A stretch of DNA of 59,644 nt from Reichenbachiella versicolor (GCF_003171675.1 NZ_QFZQ01000014.1:1-59644); one strand, 5' to 3'. Positions 26,395 through 36,275 are shown, counted from the stretch's first letter. Notes: generated from the sequence alone by a model not told the origin. Translations and numbers: made by a program.

Positions 26395-26520
26395 GATAAT
26401 TTGGGAATTAGTTCAACTAATTTTTACGGTGTATTTTCGAATTTCAGTCATCAAATCTACGAATCGATATTAGAATCGATAATTAAATCATCAAGTAATT
26501 ACAACATACTTCCTAAGATC

Positions 26521-27678
26521 GTGAGAATATTCTACTACCATCAGTTTTATAACACTCCTCAAGAAGGTGGTAGTCTAAGATCCTATTATCTAAGTAATTA
26601 CCTATCAAAAAAAGGACACCAAGTAACTGTCATTACTTCAGATATCAGTGGTCAAAAGAGAACCAATACTATCAATAATGTTGAGATAATATATCTCCCT
26701 GTCAAGTTTGATAACTCCTACAGATTCTGGAAACGCATCTGGGCGTATTTGAAATATGCTTTATTAGCAATATGGTGGAGCTTGAGAAAAAATGAGACTG
26801 AAAGCCTTAATTATGTAATGACCACACCTCTTTCTACAGGTTTAATAGCACTCTTTTGTAAGAAATTCAAAAACACTGATTATATAGTTGAAGTAGGGGA
26901 TTTGTGGCCACGTGTCCCCATAGAAATGGGTTACTTTAAAGCCTCTTGGATCCAAGATTTATTATATGGTTTTGAAAAAAAATTCTATCAAACAGCGAAA
27001 GGATCAGTTGGACTATCACCACCAATAACAAAACATATTAGAGATATAGCCCCAAATGTGCCTATAGAAACGATCTACAACATGGCAGATCTTGATTTAT
27101 TCAAAATGACGGCAAAAAAACATCTTCATCAACAAACCTTTACTATTACATATGCTGGGAACTTCGGAATAGCTAATGATCTATGTCGCATGATTCCAAT
27201 AATTGAGGATGTACAGCACCTACCTATTCGCTTTCTTTTCATTGGGGATGGAGCTGAGCAAAGTCAAATGAAAAATTTAGCAAAAGGCCTTTCTAATTGT
27301 GAATTTTTAGGACACTTGTCCAAGGAAGGCGTCTGTAACCAGTTGACAAAGTCTGATGCCATGTTGATTTCGTTTGCGAATTATGATTCTTTATTTACTG
27401 GTTGCCCCAACAAGCTATTCGATGCTTTTGCTGCAAAACTCATAGTAATCACAAACTTCGGTGGGTGGACTAAAGATTTGATAGAAACAGAAGGTGTCGG
27501 TTTTAGTTTTCAACACGACAGTACCAAAGACTTTGTTAATAAGATTTCACCTTTTCTAAAAGATCAAGCTCTTTTAAAGAATGCTAAACTTAAATCTGAA
27601 TTACTAGGGAAAGAAAGGTTTTCAATACCAAAGCAAGCAAACTTGCTAACTGCATTTATTGAAAACTTAGGGAAATAG
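26521..27678 (+). CDS. Glycosyltransferase family 4 protein (WbuB-like)
   Basis: This is a GT-B fold glycosyltransferase of the GT4/WbuB type, which adds sugars in polysaccharide or cell-surface glycan synthesis. The start is uncertain. The first ATG (26386) lies inside the divergent C2-like gene and adds 45 residues unlike the family. I prefer GTG at 26521, which gives the family-typical VRIFYYHQFYNTPQEGGSLR. Visible are the N-terminal Rossmann domain with that GG loop, VEVGDLWPRVPIEMG, NMADLDLFKM, the strand FTITYAGNFGIANDL that opens the C-terminal domain, and the nucleotide-sugar site GCPNKLFDAFAAKLIVITNF. The gene is alone, not in a polysaccharide cluster. Confidence 0.82.
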   Translation: MRIFYYHQFYNTPQEGGSLRSYYLSNYLSKKGHQVTVITSDISGQKRTNTINNVEIIYLPVKFDNSYRFWKRIWAYLKYALLAIWWSLRKNETESLNYVMTTPLSTGLIALFCKKFKNTDYIVEVGDLWPRVPIEMGYFKASWIQDLLYGFEKKFYQTAKGSVGLSPPITKHIRDIAPNVPIETIYNMADLDLFKMTAKKHLHQQTFTITYAGNFGIANDLCRMIPIIEDVQHLPIRFLFIGDGAEQSQMKNLAKGLSNCEFLGHLSKEGVCNQLTKSDAMLISFANYDSLFTGCPNKLFDAFAAKLIVITNFGGWTKDLIETEGVGFSFQHDSTKDFVNKISPFLKDQALLKNAKLKSELLGKERFSIPKQANLLTAFIENLGK

Positions 27679-27684
27679 GAAAAA

Positions 27685-27712
27685 AAGAGATCGAACTAAA
27701 GTTCGATCTCTT
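27685..27712 (-). terminator. Terminator built into the rng stop codon region
   Basis: A 13-bp perfect stem (AAGAGATCGAACT/AGTTCGATCTCTT) with a 2-nt apex overlaps the last codons and stop codon of the RNase G gene. On the minus strand it runs into six or seven T. On the plus strand it sits just after the glycosyltransferase stop, so it may serve both genes. Confidence 0.8.
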
Positions 27713-29246
27713 CGCCATGACCATTAATGAATTGATATTCCATAATAGCCATTGATGAATCTTCAACTAGATTGATCCATCTTTTGTATTTTAAATACCA
27801 TTTAAACCTTTTCGAAAATATCCCTTTCGTATAATAAGAGTATAGAAATGGATGAAGAGCAATGGTAAGTTTTTTCTCATTTTGCTTTGTTAAAATATGC
27901 TCTAGATCTTTTTCGATCTTATCACTCACTAGAATAGATGCTCTTATCTTTCCAGTACCGTTGCAAGTAGGACAAACCTCACGAGTTTTTATATTTAACT
28001 CTGGCCTTACCCTTTGACGAGTGATTTGCATCAAACCAAACTTCGACAATGGTAGAATTGTAAATTTAGACCTATCAGTCTTCATTTCATCTCTCATCGC
28101 CTTGAAAAGGAGTTTCTTATTCTCTGCCTTCCTCATATCAATGAAGTCAACCACAATAATTCCTCCCATATCTCTCAACCTCAACTGACGCGCAATTTCT
28201 TTGGCAGCGTCGAGATTAACTTTAAGCGCCGTACTTTCCTGATTATCTTCAGCATTGGATTTATTCCCACTGTTGACATCAATTACATGAAGCGCCTCAG
28301 TATGCTCTATAATCAAGTATCCACCACCATCTATGCTTACAGATTGACCAAACAGACCTTTTAGCTGTTTTTCAATTCCATAAGCTTCGAAGATTTTTGC
28401 TCTACCATTATAAAGCTTCGTAATTTTCTCCTTCTCAGGAGCAATTTCTTTAATGAAGTTTTTGACTTGTACATATAGATCTTTGTCATCTACTACTATA
28501 CTGTCAAATGATTCATTTAATACATCGCGTAAAATAGAATTCGCTCTATTAATCTCTCCAATTACCTTTTCATTAGGCTTTACTTTTTTGAGCATCTTCA
28601 TACCAGAAGACCATTTATCTAACAAATTAGATAAATCACGATCTAGCTCACCGACATTTTTGCCAGCAGCTACGGTACGGATGATGATACCAAAATTTTC
28701 AGGCTTAATAGAAGTAATCAGGCGGAGTAAGCGTTTCCTTTCCGCACTATCGCCGATTTTCTTGGACACACTAACTGTATCTGAAAACGGCACCAGCACT
28801 AAATAACGGCCGGCAATCGACAACTCACTGGATAAACGAGGCCCTTTCGTAGAAATAGGTTCTTTAACAACCTGTACTAGAACTCTTTGGTTTTTATTTA
28901 AAACCTGATTCATCTTCCCCAACTTGTTAATATCTGGTTGACGCTTAAAGCCAGCAAGATTTTTCCCTTTATTCTTACCAGAGATAACCTGCTTGGTATA
29001 AGTATTAAGCGATTGTAATTGGGGGCCGAGATCCAAGTAATGTAGAAACGCATCTTTTTCGTAACCAATATCTACGAAAGCAGCGTTAAGGCCAGGAACA
29101 ACTTTTTTTACCTGTCCTAGGAAAATATCTCCTACATTAAACTTATGTTCATCTTCGTCTTGATGGAACTCGGATAATTTCTTATCTTTTAAAAGAGCAA
29201 TTCGACATCCATTCTGAGTTGAATTAATGATTAATTCAGTACTCAA
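27696..29246 (-). CDS. rng: Ribonuclease G/E family endoribonuclease
   Basis: This is a single-strand-specific endonuclease acting in rRNA maturation and RNA decay. It is 516 residues, about RNase G length, without the long C-terminal scaffold of RNase E. An S1 domain spans about residues 36-130 (VGDIFLGQVKKVVPGLNAAFVDIGYEKDAFLH, first part). Catalytic aspartates are D323 (HVIDVNSG) and D367 (GGIIVVDFIDM). The zinc-link cysteines are C425 and C428 (EVCPTCNGTG). It sits at the 3' end of a minus-strand cluster after HU, the TPR protein and the 29-residue basic protein; the 132-bp gap before it holds a hairpin, so it may have its own promoter. Confidence 0.93.
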   Translation of the reverse strand: MSTELIINSTQNGCRIALLKDKKLSEFHQDEDEHKFNVGDIFLGQVKKVVPGLNAAFVDIGYEKDAFLHYLDLGPQLQSLNTYTKQVISGKNKGKNLAGFKRQPDINKLGKMNQVLNKNQRVLVQVVKEPISTKGPRLSSELSIAGRYLVLVPFSDTVSVSKKIGDSAERKRLLRLITSIKPENFGIIIRTVAAGKNVGELDRDLSNLLDKWSSGMKMLKKVKPNEKVIGEINRANSILRDVLNESFDSIVVDDKDLYVQVKNFIKEIAPEKEKITKLYNGRAKIFEAYGIEKQLKGLFGQSVSIDGGGYLIIEHTEALHVIDVNSGNKSNAEDNQESTALKVNLDAAKEIARQLRLRDMGGIIVVDFIDMRKAENKKLLFKAMRDEMKTDRSKFTILPLSKFGLMQITRQRVRPELNIKTREVCPTCNGTGKIRASILVSDKIEKDLEHILTKQNEKKLTIALHPFLYSYYTKGIFSKRFKWYLKYKRWINLVEDSSMAIMEYQFINGHGEEIEL

Positions 29247-29325
29247 TTCCGTATGGATTTAAAGATTAAAAAATGTAGTTATTGAGCACATTAGAATAAA
29301 ATAATCAGGTACTCAATTAACAAAT

Positions 29326-29370
29326 AATGCATCTGACTAAATGTAACAAGTACAGTGAGCCAGATGCATT
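29326..29370 (-). terminator. Hairpin after the 29-residue basic protein gene, weak terminator
   Basis: The arms AATGCATCTG and CAGATGCATT (10 bp) enclose a long 25-nt loop directly downstream of the small basic protein gene. The minus-strand tail has only ATTTGTT, so termination is uncertain; it could instead act as an attenuator or processing site. Confidence 0.45.
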
Positions 29371-29378
29371 AACACAAA

Positions 29379-29468
29379 TTACTTCTTCTTGTGTCTGTTT
29401 TTTCTCAATCTCTTCTTTCTCTTGTGAGTCGAAATCTTATGTCTTTTTCTTTTTTTACCGCAAGGCAT
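29379..29468 (-). CDS. 29-residue basic AURKAIP1/COX24-type protein
   Basis: This gene is easily missed because of its size. The minus strand encodes MPCGKKRKRHKISTHKRKKR and nine more residues (LRKNRHKKK), then TAA. The lysine/arginine-rich sequence with H-K-x-x-T-H-K-R-K-K-R matches the AURKAIP1/COX24 domain, whose mitochondrial member mS38 is a small-subunit ribosomal protein. A ribosomal location in Bacteroidota is inferred from that relation. It lies 19 bp downstream of the TPR gene in the HU cluster. Confidence 0.85.
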   Translation of the reverse strand: MPCGKKRKRHKISTHKRKKRLRKNRHKKK

Positions 29469-29487
29469 AATTTCTTTCTTTAATGTT

Positions 29488-30297
29488 TTATAATTCGTTT
29501 AATATTTTCAAGTACTGCTCCGCAGATGATAAAACTGCCGGATCCTTACTCTCATTTTTTAGTTGAGTAAACATCTCCTTGGCTTCACTCTTTTTACCAC
29601 TTTCATAGTAACTCACTGCTAAATAATAAGCAGCTTGAGTATTAGTAGGATCAATTGTCATCAACTTTTCAAATCTTCCAACTGCTTTTTCATATTGACC
29701 AGATTGAACAGACATCAACCCCATATTATATAAAGCAGTTTTATTTTCTGGATACTCTTCTAGTACTCCTTTTAACATCATGATTCCTTCCATAGGATTG
29801 GTAGTCATGACTTTGGTCATCGCCAATTTGGCTTTTGTGTCTGGATTATTTGAAGTTTCGAGTACTTTTTCAAAGTACTTTCCTGCCTTCATAGCCCAAG
29901 CTTTTGCTTTCTCCTGATTAAGGGATATACCATAAATCTGGTAGTAAAGCTCACCCGCCTTTAGATAATTTTCGACAGACTCTTGATACTTGATTATTGA
30001 ATCAATGTATAAAGCTGAACTATCTAACTCATTGTAAGACAAGTATATCCTAGCCAAAGAGTCGGCAAAGATAGCATTTTTTTCATTATCAGTTGATAAT
30101 GAAAGCTTTTTTTGAAGAGATGCTATTGCTGCTTCATCGAGAGCACTCATAGTAAACTCATGAGAGCTCTCGATATTTTCTTCTTGTATCACCGCTTCTG
30201 TAGCAGAATCATTATCGACTACTACTCTTGGAAGGCTATAAAGTATACCAATTAAAATAATGGCTACTATTATGAGCCCCAAACGGTACTTGTTCAT
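29488..30297 (-). CDS. Membrane-anchored TPR protein
   Basis: This is a 269-residue protein with one N-terminal transmembrane segment (about 5-24, LGLIIVAIILIGILYSL) and no lipobox. The exposed part, likely periplasmic, holds about four to five TPRs (about 70-260), best seen in TALYNMGLMSVQSGQYEKAV and the following repeat AAYYLAVSYYESGKKSEA. TPR proteins act as scaffolds; no enzyme motif is present. It lies 3 bp after the HU gene and 19 bp before the 29-residue basic protein, forming a compact unit. The same TPR-after-HU arrangement is familiar from Bacteroidota genomes, but the role is unknown. Confidence 0.85.
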   Translation of the reverse strand: MNKYRLGLIIVAIILIGILYSLPRVVVDNDSATEAVIQEENIESSHEFTMSALDEAAIASLQKKLSLSTDNEKNAIFADSLARIYLSYNELDSSALYIDSIIKYQESVENYLKAGELYYQIYGISLNQEKAKAWAMKAGKYFEKVLETSNNPDTKAKLAMTKVMTTNPMEGIMMLKGVLEEYPENKTALYNMGLMSVQSGQYEKAVGRFEKLMTIDPTNTQAAYYLAVSYYESGKKSEAKEMFTQLKNESKDPAVLSSAEQYLKILNEL

Positions 30298-30300
30298 TTT

Positions 30301-30591
30301 TTAACTGATTTTGTCACTAGTTTTGATTTTTTCTACGAACACCTTAGAAGGCTTGAAGCTTGGGATATAATGCTCATCGATGACCATTGCTGTATTTTTT
30401 GAAATATTTCTAGCAATTTTCTTAGCTCTTTTTTTATTTACAAAACTACCAAAGCCTCTTACATAAATGTTCTCTCCCTCAGCCATCGAGTCTTTTACTA
30501 CTGAAAAAAACGCTTCTACTGAAGCCTGCACATCCAATCTGTCAATTCCTGTTTTTTCAGAGATCTCGTTGATAACGTCTGCTTTCGTCAC
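30301..30591 (-). CDS. HU/IHF family DNA-binding protein
   Basis: This 96-residue nucleoid protein bends DNA as a dimer. It has the family pattern TKADVINEISEKTGI (helix 1), a beta-arm region with FGSFVNKKRAKKIARNI, and the proline-containing arm tip replaced by KNTAMVIDEHYIPSFKPSKVF. Length and layout match HU/IHF. It is the first gene of the cluster with the TPR protein and the basic protein, and is divergent from mutY across a 131-bp gap. Confidence 0.93.
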   Translation of the reverse strand: MTKADVINEISEKTGIDRLDVQASVEAFFSVVKDSMAEGENIYVRGFGSFVNKKRAKKIARNISKNTAMVIDEHYIPSFKPSKVFVEKIKTSDKIS

Positions 30592-30722
30592 TACAAATAA
30601 ATTTTAATATTGTACTTTGATTTTTTGCTAGACACCTCATAATGAGGGTCTTCCCGAATCACTTGCGAATTCGAAGCGCAAAGTAAATCAAATTTTAAAT
30701 TATACTGAAATAATCTTCATCA

Positions 30723-31778
30723 TTGAAAATCAATACTATCAGCCCCCATACACCTCCAATAGCGCAGCTCTTGATCAACTGGTACAATCTAAGTCACCGA
30801 AAACTGCCGTGGCGTGAAACAAATGACCCATATAAGATATGGCTCTCTGAAATCATACTTCAGCAAACCCGTGTTGCCCAAGGGCTACCATATTATAATG
30901 CATTTGTCGGATCATACCCAGATATTCATTCTTTTGCTAACGCAGACTTGGATAGCATCCTAAAACTCTGGCAAGGACTTGGATACTATTCAAGAGCAAG
31001 AAACATGCATATCTGCGCTAATATGATAGTGGATCAATACAACGGAAGGTTTCCATGCTCTTATAAAGAATTACTTAAACTGAAAGGAGTAGGTAAATAC
31101 ACCGCGGCAGCAATCGCTTCTATATGTTTTAACGAACCAATACCAGTCGTAGATGGTAATGTATACCGAGTGTTTTCTAGAATTTTCGAAATCAGTGATG
31201 ACATTTCAAATAGTAAAACCTTTAACACATTTTATGAGACGGGAGAATCCTTAATTGACTCTTCAAACCCTGGAACATTCAATCAGTCAGTTATGGAGCT
31301 TGGTGCTTTAGTATGCACTCCTAAAAATCCGAAATGCAACGAATGTACCGTTGCAGAGTACTGTGCATCAAGAAAAAATGGAACACAAACTAACTTCCCA
31401 GTTAAAACTAAAAAAGTCAAGGTCAAGGAAAGGCACCTAAAATACCTTATTATCCATGATGGTATTAACATTCTCATTCAGCAACGTGATACAAAAAACA
31501 TCTGGAAAAATCTCTTTGAGTTTTATCTAGAAGACTCAATGTCAGATATTGAAACTAATCAGAAAATCTTCTTAGAAGCAATATTCAAACGAAAAACACG
31601 TCATATTCTCACCCACCAGCGGCTTAATATTGATTTTTTTGAGCTCAAGACTAATTTCAAAAGACTCGTTAAATTAGAAAAAGACTTGAAGATGAGACGC
31701 ATCAAAATTGAAGAAATACATAGTTTTGCTGTTCCTAAACCCATCGAAGCATTTTTAAAAGATTGGGATTATTGTTAA
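30723..31778 (+). CDS. mutY: A/G-specific adenine glycosylase
   Basis: MutY removes adenine mispaired with 8-oxoguanine in base-excision repair. The 351-residue protein has catalytic Glu43 (SEIILQQTR), the helix-hairpin-helix [12 protein letters not shown] with Asp144 ([10 protein letters not shown]), and an iron-sulfur cluster loop C198-x6-C205-x2-C208-x5-C214. The C-terminal part (about 235-351, [19 protein letters not shown]) is the NUDIX-like domain that recognises 8-oxoguanine. It begins a run of plus-strand genes mutY-ssb-gldE-gldD-recG with small gaps. Confidence 0.95.
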   Translation: MKINTISPHTPPIAQLLINWYNLSHRKLPWRETNDPYKIWLSEIILQQTRVAQGLPYYNAFVGSYPDIHSFANADLDSILKLWQGLGYYSRARNMHICANMIVDQYNGRFPCSYKELLKLKGVGKYTAAAIASICFNEPIPVVDGNVYRVFSRIFEISDDISNSKTFNTFYETGESLIDSSNPGTFNQSVMELGALVCTPKNPKCNECTVAEYCASRKNGTQTNFPVKTKKVKVKERHLKYLIIHDGINILIQQRDTKNIWKNLFEFYLEDSMSDIETNQKIFLEAIFKRKTRHILTHQRLNIDFFELKTNFKRLVKLEKDLKMRRIKIEEIHSFAVPKPIEAFLKDWDYC

Positions 31779-31812
31779 TTTTTCACTCAATCGAGTTACA
31801 ATTTGTAAAATT

Positions 31813-32250
31813 ATGGCTGGTGTAAACAAAGTTATTCTCCTAGGAAACCTTGGAAGAGATCCTGAGGTAAGACATTTGGAAAATGGTAGAGCTGTTGCAA
31901 ACTTCTCAATTGCAACAAGTGAAACCTACAAAAATAAAGCTGGAGAGCGTGTGACTAATACAGAATGGCACAATGTAGTGCTATGGACTCCACTAGCCGA
32001 GATCGCAGAGAGATTTCTTAAAAAAGGTAATCAAGTATATATAGAAGGCAAATTGACTTCTAGATCATATGAGGATAAGGAAGGAATCACTAAATACATC
32101 ACAGAAGTGGTGGGCAGAGAAATGACACTAGTAGGACCAAAACCAGATAGTATAGAAACTGGATCAGCTCCTATGGCAACTCCAAGTGCTGCACCCGTGG
32201 CAACACCAACGGTAGAGACTTCCGAAGAAATAGACGATCTACCATTTTAA
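31813..32250 (+). CDS. ssb: Single-stranded DNA-binding protein
   Basis: This 145-residue protein has the OB-fold start [20 protein letters not shown], the [10 protein letters not shown] strand and [18 protein letters not shown] disordered linker rich in P, A and T (about 112-135) leads to the acidic tail EEIDDLPF, the conserved tip that recruits replication and repair proteins such as RecG. It lies 34 bp after mutY and 21 bp before gldE, consistent with one operon. Confidence 0.96.
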   Translation: MAGVNKVILLGNLGRDPEVRHLENGRAVANFSIATSETYKNKAGERVTNTEWHNVVLWTPLAEIAERFLKKGNQVYIEGKLTSRSYEDKEGITKYITEVVGREMTLVGPKPDSIETGSAPMATPSAAPVATPTVETSEEIDDLPF

Positions 32251-32271
32251 GTTTAACGAATCAACAAATAA

Positions 32272-33588
32272 ATGGACGACCCACTCCCGGGATTTTCAGT
32301 TTTAGTTGCAATTTTTAGTCAACCAGAAGTTTACCTAAGTATAGCAGTATACCTAAGCGTCATCATATTGATGTTCATGGCTTCTGCTTTAATATCAGGA
32401 TCTGAAGTTGCGTATTTTTCACTTCGCCCTCATGATCTAGAGGATGACAATGACAGAACTCTGGAGACTATCAATAAACTTATTGCCCATCCTAAGCAGC
32501 TATTGGCTACCATATTGATCTTAAACAACTTGATCAATATCTCTATTGTCATGCTATCGAGTTATGTTACTTTGAGTCTATTCATTAATCAATTTAGCGA
32601 GGCTACAATCATGGCTACATTAACAGTCGTCGTGACCATATTGATTGTTTTTATAGGAGAAATAGTTCCTAAAGTATATGCCAATCAAAATAGTATCGTC
32701 TTTGCAAAAAGGACTGCCAAATTGTTAACCATATCTTTTAAAATATTTAGACCACTTTCTTGGCTTCTAGTCAATGTCAGTGACATTATTGAAAAGCGTA
32801 TTGAAAGAAAAGGATATAATGTATCTGTCGAAGAGTTAAATGAAGCTCTTGAAATGGCTACAGATACTGAAACTACTGATGAAGAAAAAGGACTTCTAAA
32901 AGGTATAGTAAACTTCGGCACATTAAGTGTCAAACAAGTTATGAAATCAAGAATGGATATCACGGCTTTTGACCTAGAGACTGATTTCCATGAATTAATG
33001 AATCAAATTAATAAAACAGGATATTCAAGAATACCTATCTACAACGAAACTATAGATAAAATTGAGGGTATCCTGTATATAAAAGACCTTCTACCTCATG
33101 TCTCTGAGGAAGAAGATTTTAGATGGCAAGAGCTCTTGAGACCTAGTTTTTTCATCCCTGAGACAAAGAAAATTGATTCTTTATTCAAAGATTTTCAAGA
33201 AAAAAGAATTCACATCGCTATTGTAGTAGATGAATATGGAGGAACCTCTGGTTTAATTACCATGGAAGATGTAATTGAAGAAATCGTTGGTGAAATAAGT
33301 GATGAATACGATGAAGAGAGTGATATTGCTTTCAACAAACTAGACAATAATACATTTGTCTTTGAAGCTAAAACTTCCTTAACTGACTTTTGTAAAGTAG
33401 CAGATGTAGATTCAAAATCTTTTGAAGAGGTCAAAGGGGAAAGTGAATCTCTTGGTGGATTGATTCTTGAAATTCACAGTAAACTTCCTAATGCTGGAGA
33501 AAAAATTACTTACGAGCAGTTCCAATTTACTATTGTTGCCGTAAATGATAAAAGAATAAAGAAGGTAAGAGTATTTATTAAAAGATAG
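32272..33588 (+). CDS. gldE: Gliding motility-associated protein GldE (CNNM/CBS/CorC)
   Basis: This is a 438-residue inner-membrane protein of the CNNM transporter-like family. The DUF21 domain with three to four membrane segments spans about residues 20-200 ([45 protein letters not shown]). Two CBS domains follow (about 220-340, [12 protein letters not shown] and [20 protein letters not shown]), then a CorC_HlyC domain (about 355-438, [17 protein letters not shown]). The gldE-gldD pairing right after ssb is the characteristic order in Bacteroidota. In Flavobacterium johnsoniae, GldD is required for gliding and extra GldE can compensate some gldB defects. GldE probably supports T9SS/gliding assembly in the membrane. 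Confidence 0.92.
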   Translation: MDDPLPGFSVLVAIFSQPEVYLSIAVYLSVIILMFMASALISGSEVAYFSLRPHDLEDDNDRTLETINKLIAHPKQLLATILILNNLINISIVMLSSYVTLSLFINQFSEATIMATLTVVVTILIVFIGEIVPKVYANQNSIVFAKRTAKLLTISFKIFRPLSWLLVNVSDIIEKRIERKGYNVSVEELNEALEMATDTETTDEEKGLLKGIVNFGTLSVKQVMKSRMDITAFDLETDFHELMNQINKTGYSRIPIYNETIDKIEGILYIKDLLPHVSEEEDFRWQELLRPSFFIPETKKIDSLFKDFQEKRIHIAIVVDEYGGTSGLITMEDVIEEIVGEISDEYDEESDIAFNKLDNNTFVFEAKTSLTDFCKVADVDSKSFEEVKGESESLGGLILEIHSKLPNAGEKITYEQFQFTIVAVNDKRIKKVRVFIKR

Positions 33589-33589
33589 G

Positions 33590-34174
33590 ATGAAACAAAG
33601 TTGGATCTTGATATTGGCATTTTTTTTATTGGCTTCTTGTAAACAAGACTTTTCTCCTAAGCCTAAAGGTTACAATAGAATTGAAATAGGAACCTCTGAA
33701 TTTATTATGCTTCCTGACTCTTTCCCTTATTCATTCGAGTACCCTCAAAATGCCAAAATCCTGAAAGATTCTTCCTGGATGGCTGAAAGGTATTGGTTAG
33801 ACATTTATTATCCTAAACTTGATGCTAACATAAAAGTAACCTACAAGCCTGTCAACCATGACCGATCTAAACTAGAAGAGCATTTAATGGATGCGTACAA
33901 ATTAACTGCTAAACACAACATTAAAGCTTATGCTATAGATGAGACTGTAATAGAATTAGACAATGGCATGATGGCTACTTTAATGGAACTTTCTGGTGAG
34001 GTCCCTAGCCAATTTCAGTTTCATTTAACTGATTCTACAGAGAACTTTCTAAGAGCTGCATTATACTTCAAAACAGCCACTGCCAATGACTCATTACAGC
34101 CAGTAATAGATCATATAAAACAGGATATGATGCACATGCTAAACACCCTAGAGTGGAAAAAACCGAATAGCTAA
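33590..34174 (+). CDS. gldD: Gliding motility lipoprotein GldD
   Basis: This is a 194-residue lipoprotein. The signal peptide ends in the lipobox LLASC, so Cys17 or thereabouts is lipidated. The body has the GldD pattern [29 protein letters not shown] and [18 protein letters not shown]-like segments (here [20 protein letters not shown]). The protein is needed for gliding and T9SS function in relatives. It starts 1 bp after the gldE stop codon and shares 1 bp with recG, so it is translationally coupled on both sides. Confidence 0.93.
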   Translation: MKQSWILILAFFLLASCKQDFSPKPKGYNRIEIGTSEFIMLPDSFPYSFEYPQNAKILKDSSWMAERYWLDIYYPKLDANIKVTYKPVNHDRSKLEEHLMDAYKLTAKHNIKAYAIDETVIELDNGMMATLMELSGEVPSQFQFHLTDSTENFLRAALYFKTATANDSLQPVIDHIKQDMMHMLNTLEWKKPNS

Positions 34175-36270
34175 TGTCTAAATACCTTGAAACTAAAATA
34201 GAGTTTCTAAAAGGTGTAGGGCCTGCAAAAGCTAAATTACTTAACGAAGAGCTTGGCATTTTTACAATCCATGATTTATTACTTCACTTTCCTTTCAGGT
34301 ACGAAGACAGATCAACTTTTCATCGGATTTCACAATTAAGATTTGCAGAAGGAAATGTGCAGATCAAAGGTATCATCACAAATGTATCTGTAATTGGAGC
34401 TACTAAAAAACAACGTTTAACCGCTATTTTAAATGACCAAACTGGAGAAATCGAACTTGTTTGGTTCAAAGGGGTAAATTGGATGAAGAGTAAGATCAAA
34501 ACCGGAGTAGCCTATCTGGTATATGGGAAAACTTCAGAATTCAATGGAAAATACAACATCAGCCATCCTGAAATAGAACCTATTACTACTCAAAATCAAA
34601 ACGGTACTAATCAGCTGCTACCCGTTTACTCCGTTACCGAAAAACTCAAACGAAAATACCTAGATTCAAAAGCAATAGCCAGGCTAACACTTGAAGTTGT
34701 GAGAAAGCAGGACTTCCATATAGAAGAATCTATAGACAGTTGGCTTCTTCAAAAACTTGGACTAATAACCTACCAAGCTGCCATTATCAGTATCCACTTG
34801 CCTAACGATCAAGCCAAGCTTAATTCAAGCCTTCAAAGGTTGAAGTTCGAGGAACTTTTTTTTATTCAACTGAGAATGTTCAAGGAAAAGAAAATTCGAG
34901 AACAAAAGTATCAAGGGATTCAATTTGCTAAGACTCATTTAGTCAACAAGTTTTACGAAGAGATTCTTCCTTTCAACCTTACGGAAGCTCAAAAAGAGGT
35001 TATCAAAGAAATTTATGCTGACCTTCATTCTGGCTATCAGATGAATCGATTACTTCAAGGGGATGTAGGTAGTGGTAAAACTGTAACTGCCTTCATATGT
35101 GCATTGATAGCGATCAGTTCAGGATATCAAGCAGCTATCATGGCTCCCACTGAAATTTTGGCAATACAGCACGCTCAAGGATTAGAAACATTTTGTAAAA
35201 AATTAAATATCACTATCGGTTTGATTACTGGGTCTACTGGTAAGGCTAAAAGAAGAGATCTTTTGCAAAAACTTATTACTGGTGAACTACACATTCTTGT
35301 TGGAACTCATGCTCTTATTGAAAATGATGTACAATTTGAGAACCTTGGATTCGTAGTAATCGACGAACAACATCGATTCGGCGTTGCTCAACGTGCAAGA
35401 CTTTGGCAGAAGAATAAAAATGCTTTCCCTCACGTATTAGTAATGACTGCTACACCTATTCCAAGAACTCTAGCTATGACACTATATGGTGACTTAGAAG
35501 TTTCTACTATCAATGAACTTCCTAAGGGAAGAAAACCCATTCAAACCACTCACCTTAATGACAATAACCGACTAAAACTATTTGGGTTCATCCAAAAACA
35601 GATTGATGAAGGAAGACAGATTTATATTGTCTATCCATTAATTGAAGAATCTGAAACACTAGAATTGAAGGATCTAATGGATGGATATGAGTCGATATCA
35701 CGATCTTTTCCTAAGGTGCCATTGAGCATTGTTCATGGAAAAATGAAACCCAAAGACAAAGATTATGAAATGAATCGATTCGTTTCTGGTCAAACCAAAA
35801 TAATGGTTGCAACGACTGTGATAGAAGTTGGAGTAAACGTCCCCAACGCAAGTGTAATGGTTATCGAAAACGCTGAACGCTTTGGACTATCTCAGCTTCA
35901 CCAGTTAAGAGGAAGAGTTGGCAGGGGATCTGATCAGTCATATTGTATATTAATGACTGGAAGTAAATTAAGTAAAGAAGCTAGGGAAAGGATCAAATGT
36001 ATGGTAGATACAACAGATGGTTTTAAAATCGCCGAAAAAGATCTGGAAATTCGAGGCCCTGGAGATCTTATGGGTACACAGCAAAGTGGATTGTTAGACT
36101 TAAAAGTAGCCGACATCACTACTGATCAAGAACTTCTAAAAACTGCAAGAGAAGAAGCAAGAAAAATTATATCTGAAGACCCAGAACTTTCCTTACCGAA
36201 ACATGCAAATATTCTGAAGAGTATTAATCAAAAGAAAAAGAGTCTTCTCAGCTGGAGTTCTATCTCTTAA
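34174..36270 (+). CDS. recG: ATP-dependent DNA helicase RecG
   Basis: RecG rewinds stalled replication forks and unwinds branched DNA. The 698-residue length is normal. The N-terminal wedge/OB domain (about 60-160, QIKGIITNVSVIGATKKQRL) is followed by the helicase core: Walker A LLQGDVGSGKTVTAF (about 290), MAPTEILAIQHA, DEQHRFG (motif II as DEQH), TATPIPRTLAMT, VHGKMKPKDKD, and VIENAERFGLSQLHQLRGRVGRG with the RecG-type motif VI. It ends in the usual accessory region. The start codon overlaps the gldD stop by one base, an unusual placement of recG in a gliding operon. Confidence 0.96.
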   Translation: MSKYLETKIEFLKGVGPAKAKLLNEELGIFTIHDLLLHFPFRYEDRSTFHRISQLRFAEGNVQIKGIITNVSVIGATKKQRLTAILNDQTGEIELVWFKGVNWMKSKIKTGVAYLVYGKTSEFNGKYNISHPEIEPITTQNQNGTNQLLPVYSVTEKLKRKYLDSKAIARLTLEVVRKQDFHIEESIDSWLLQKLGLITYQAAIISIHLPNDQAKLNSSLQRLKFEELFFIQLRMFKEKKIREQKYQGIQFAKTHLVNKFYEEILPFNLTEAQKEVIKEIYADLHSGYQMNRLLQGDVGSGKTVTAFICALIAISSGYQAAIMAPTEILAIQHAQGLETFCKKLNITIGLITGSTGKAKRRDLLQKLITGELHILVGTHALIENDVQFENLGFVVIDEQHRFGVAQRARLWQKNKNAFPHVLVMTATPIPRTLAMTLYGDLEVSTINELPKGRKPIQTTHLNDNNRLKLFGFIQKQIDEGRQIYIVYPLIEESETLELKDLMDGYESISRSFPKVPLSIVHGKMKPKDKDYEMNRFVSGQTKIMVATTVIEVGVNVPNASVMVIENAERFGLSQLHQLRGRVGRGSDQSYCILMTGSKLSKEARERIKCMVDTTDGFKIAEKDLEIRGPGDLMGTQQSGLLDLKVADITTDQELLKTAREEARKIISEDPELSLPKHANILKSINQKKKSLLSWSSIS

Positions 36271-36275
36271 AACAA

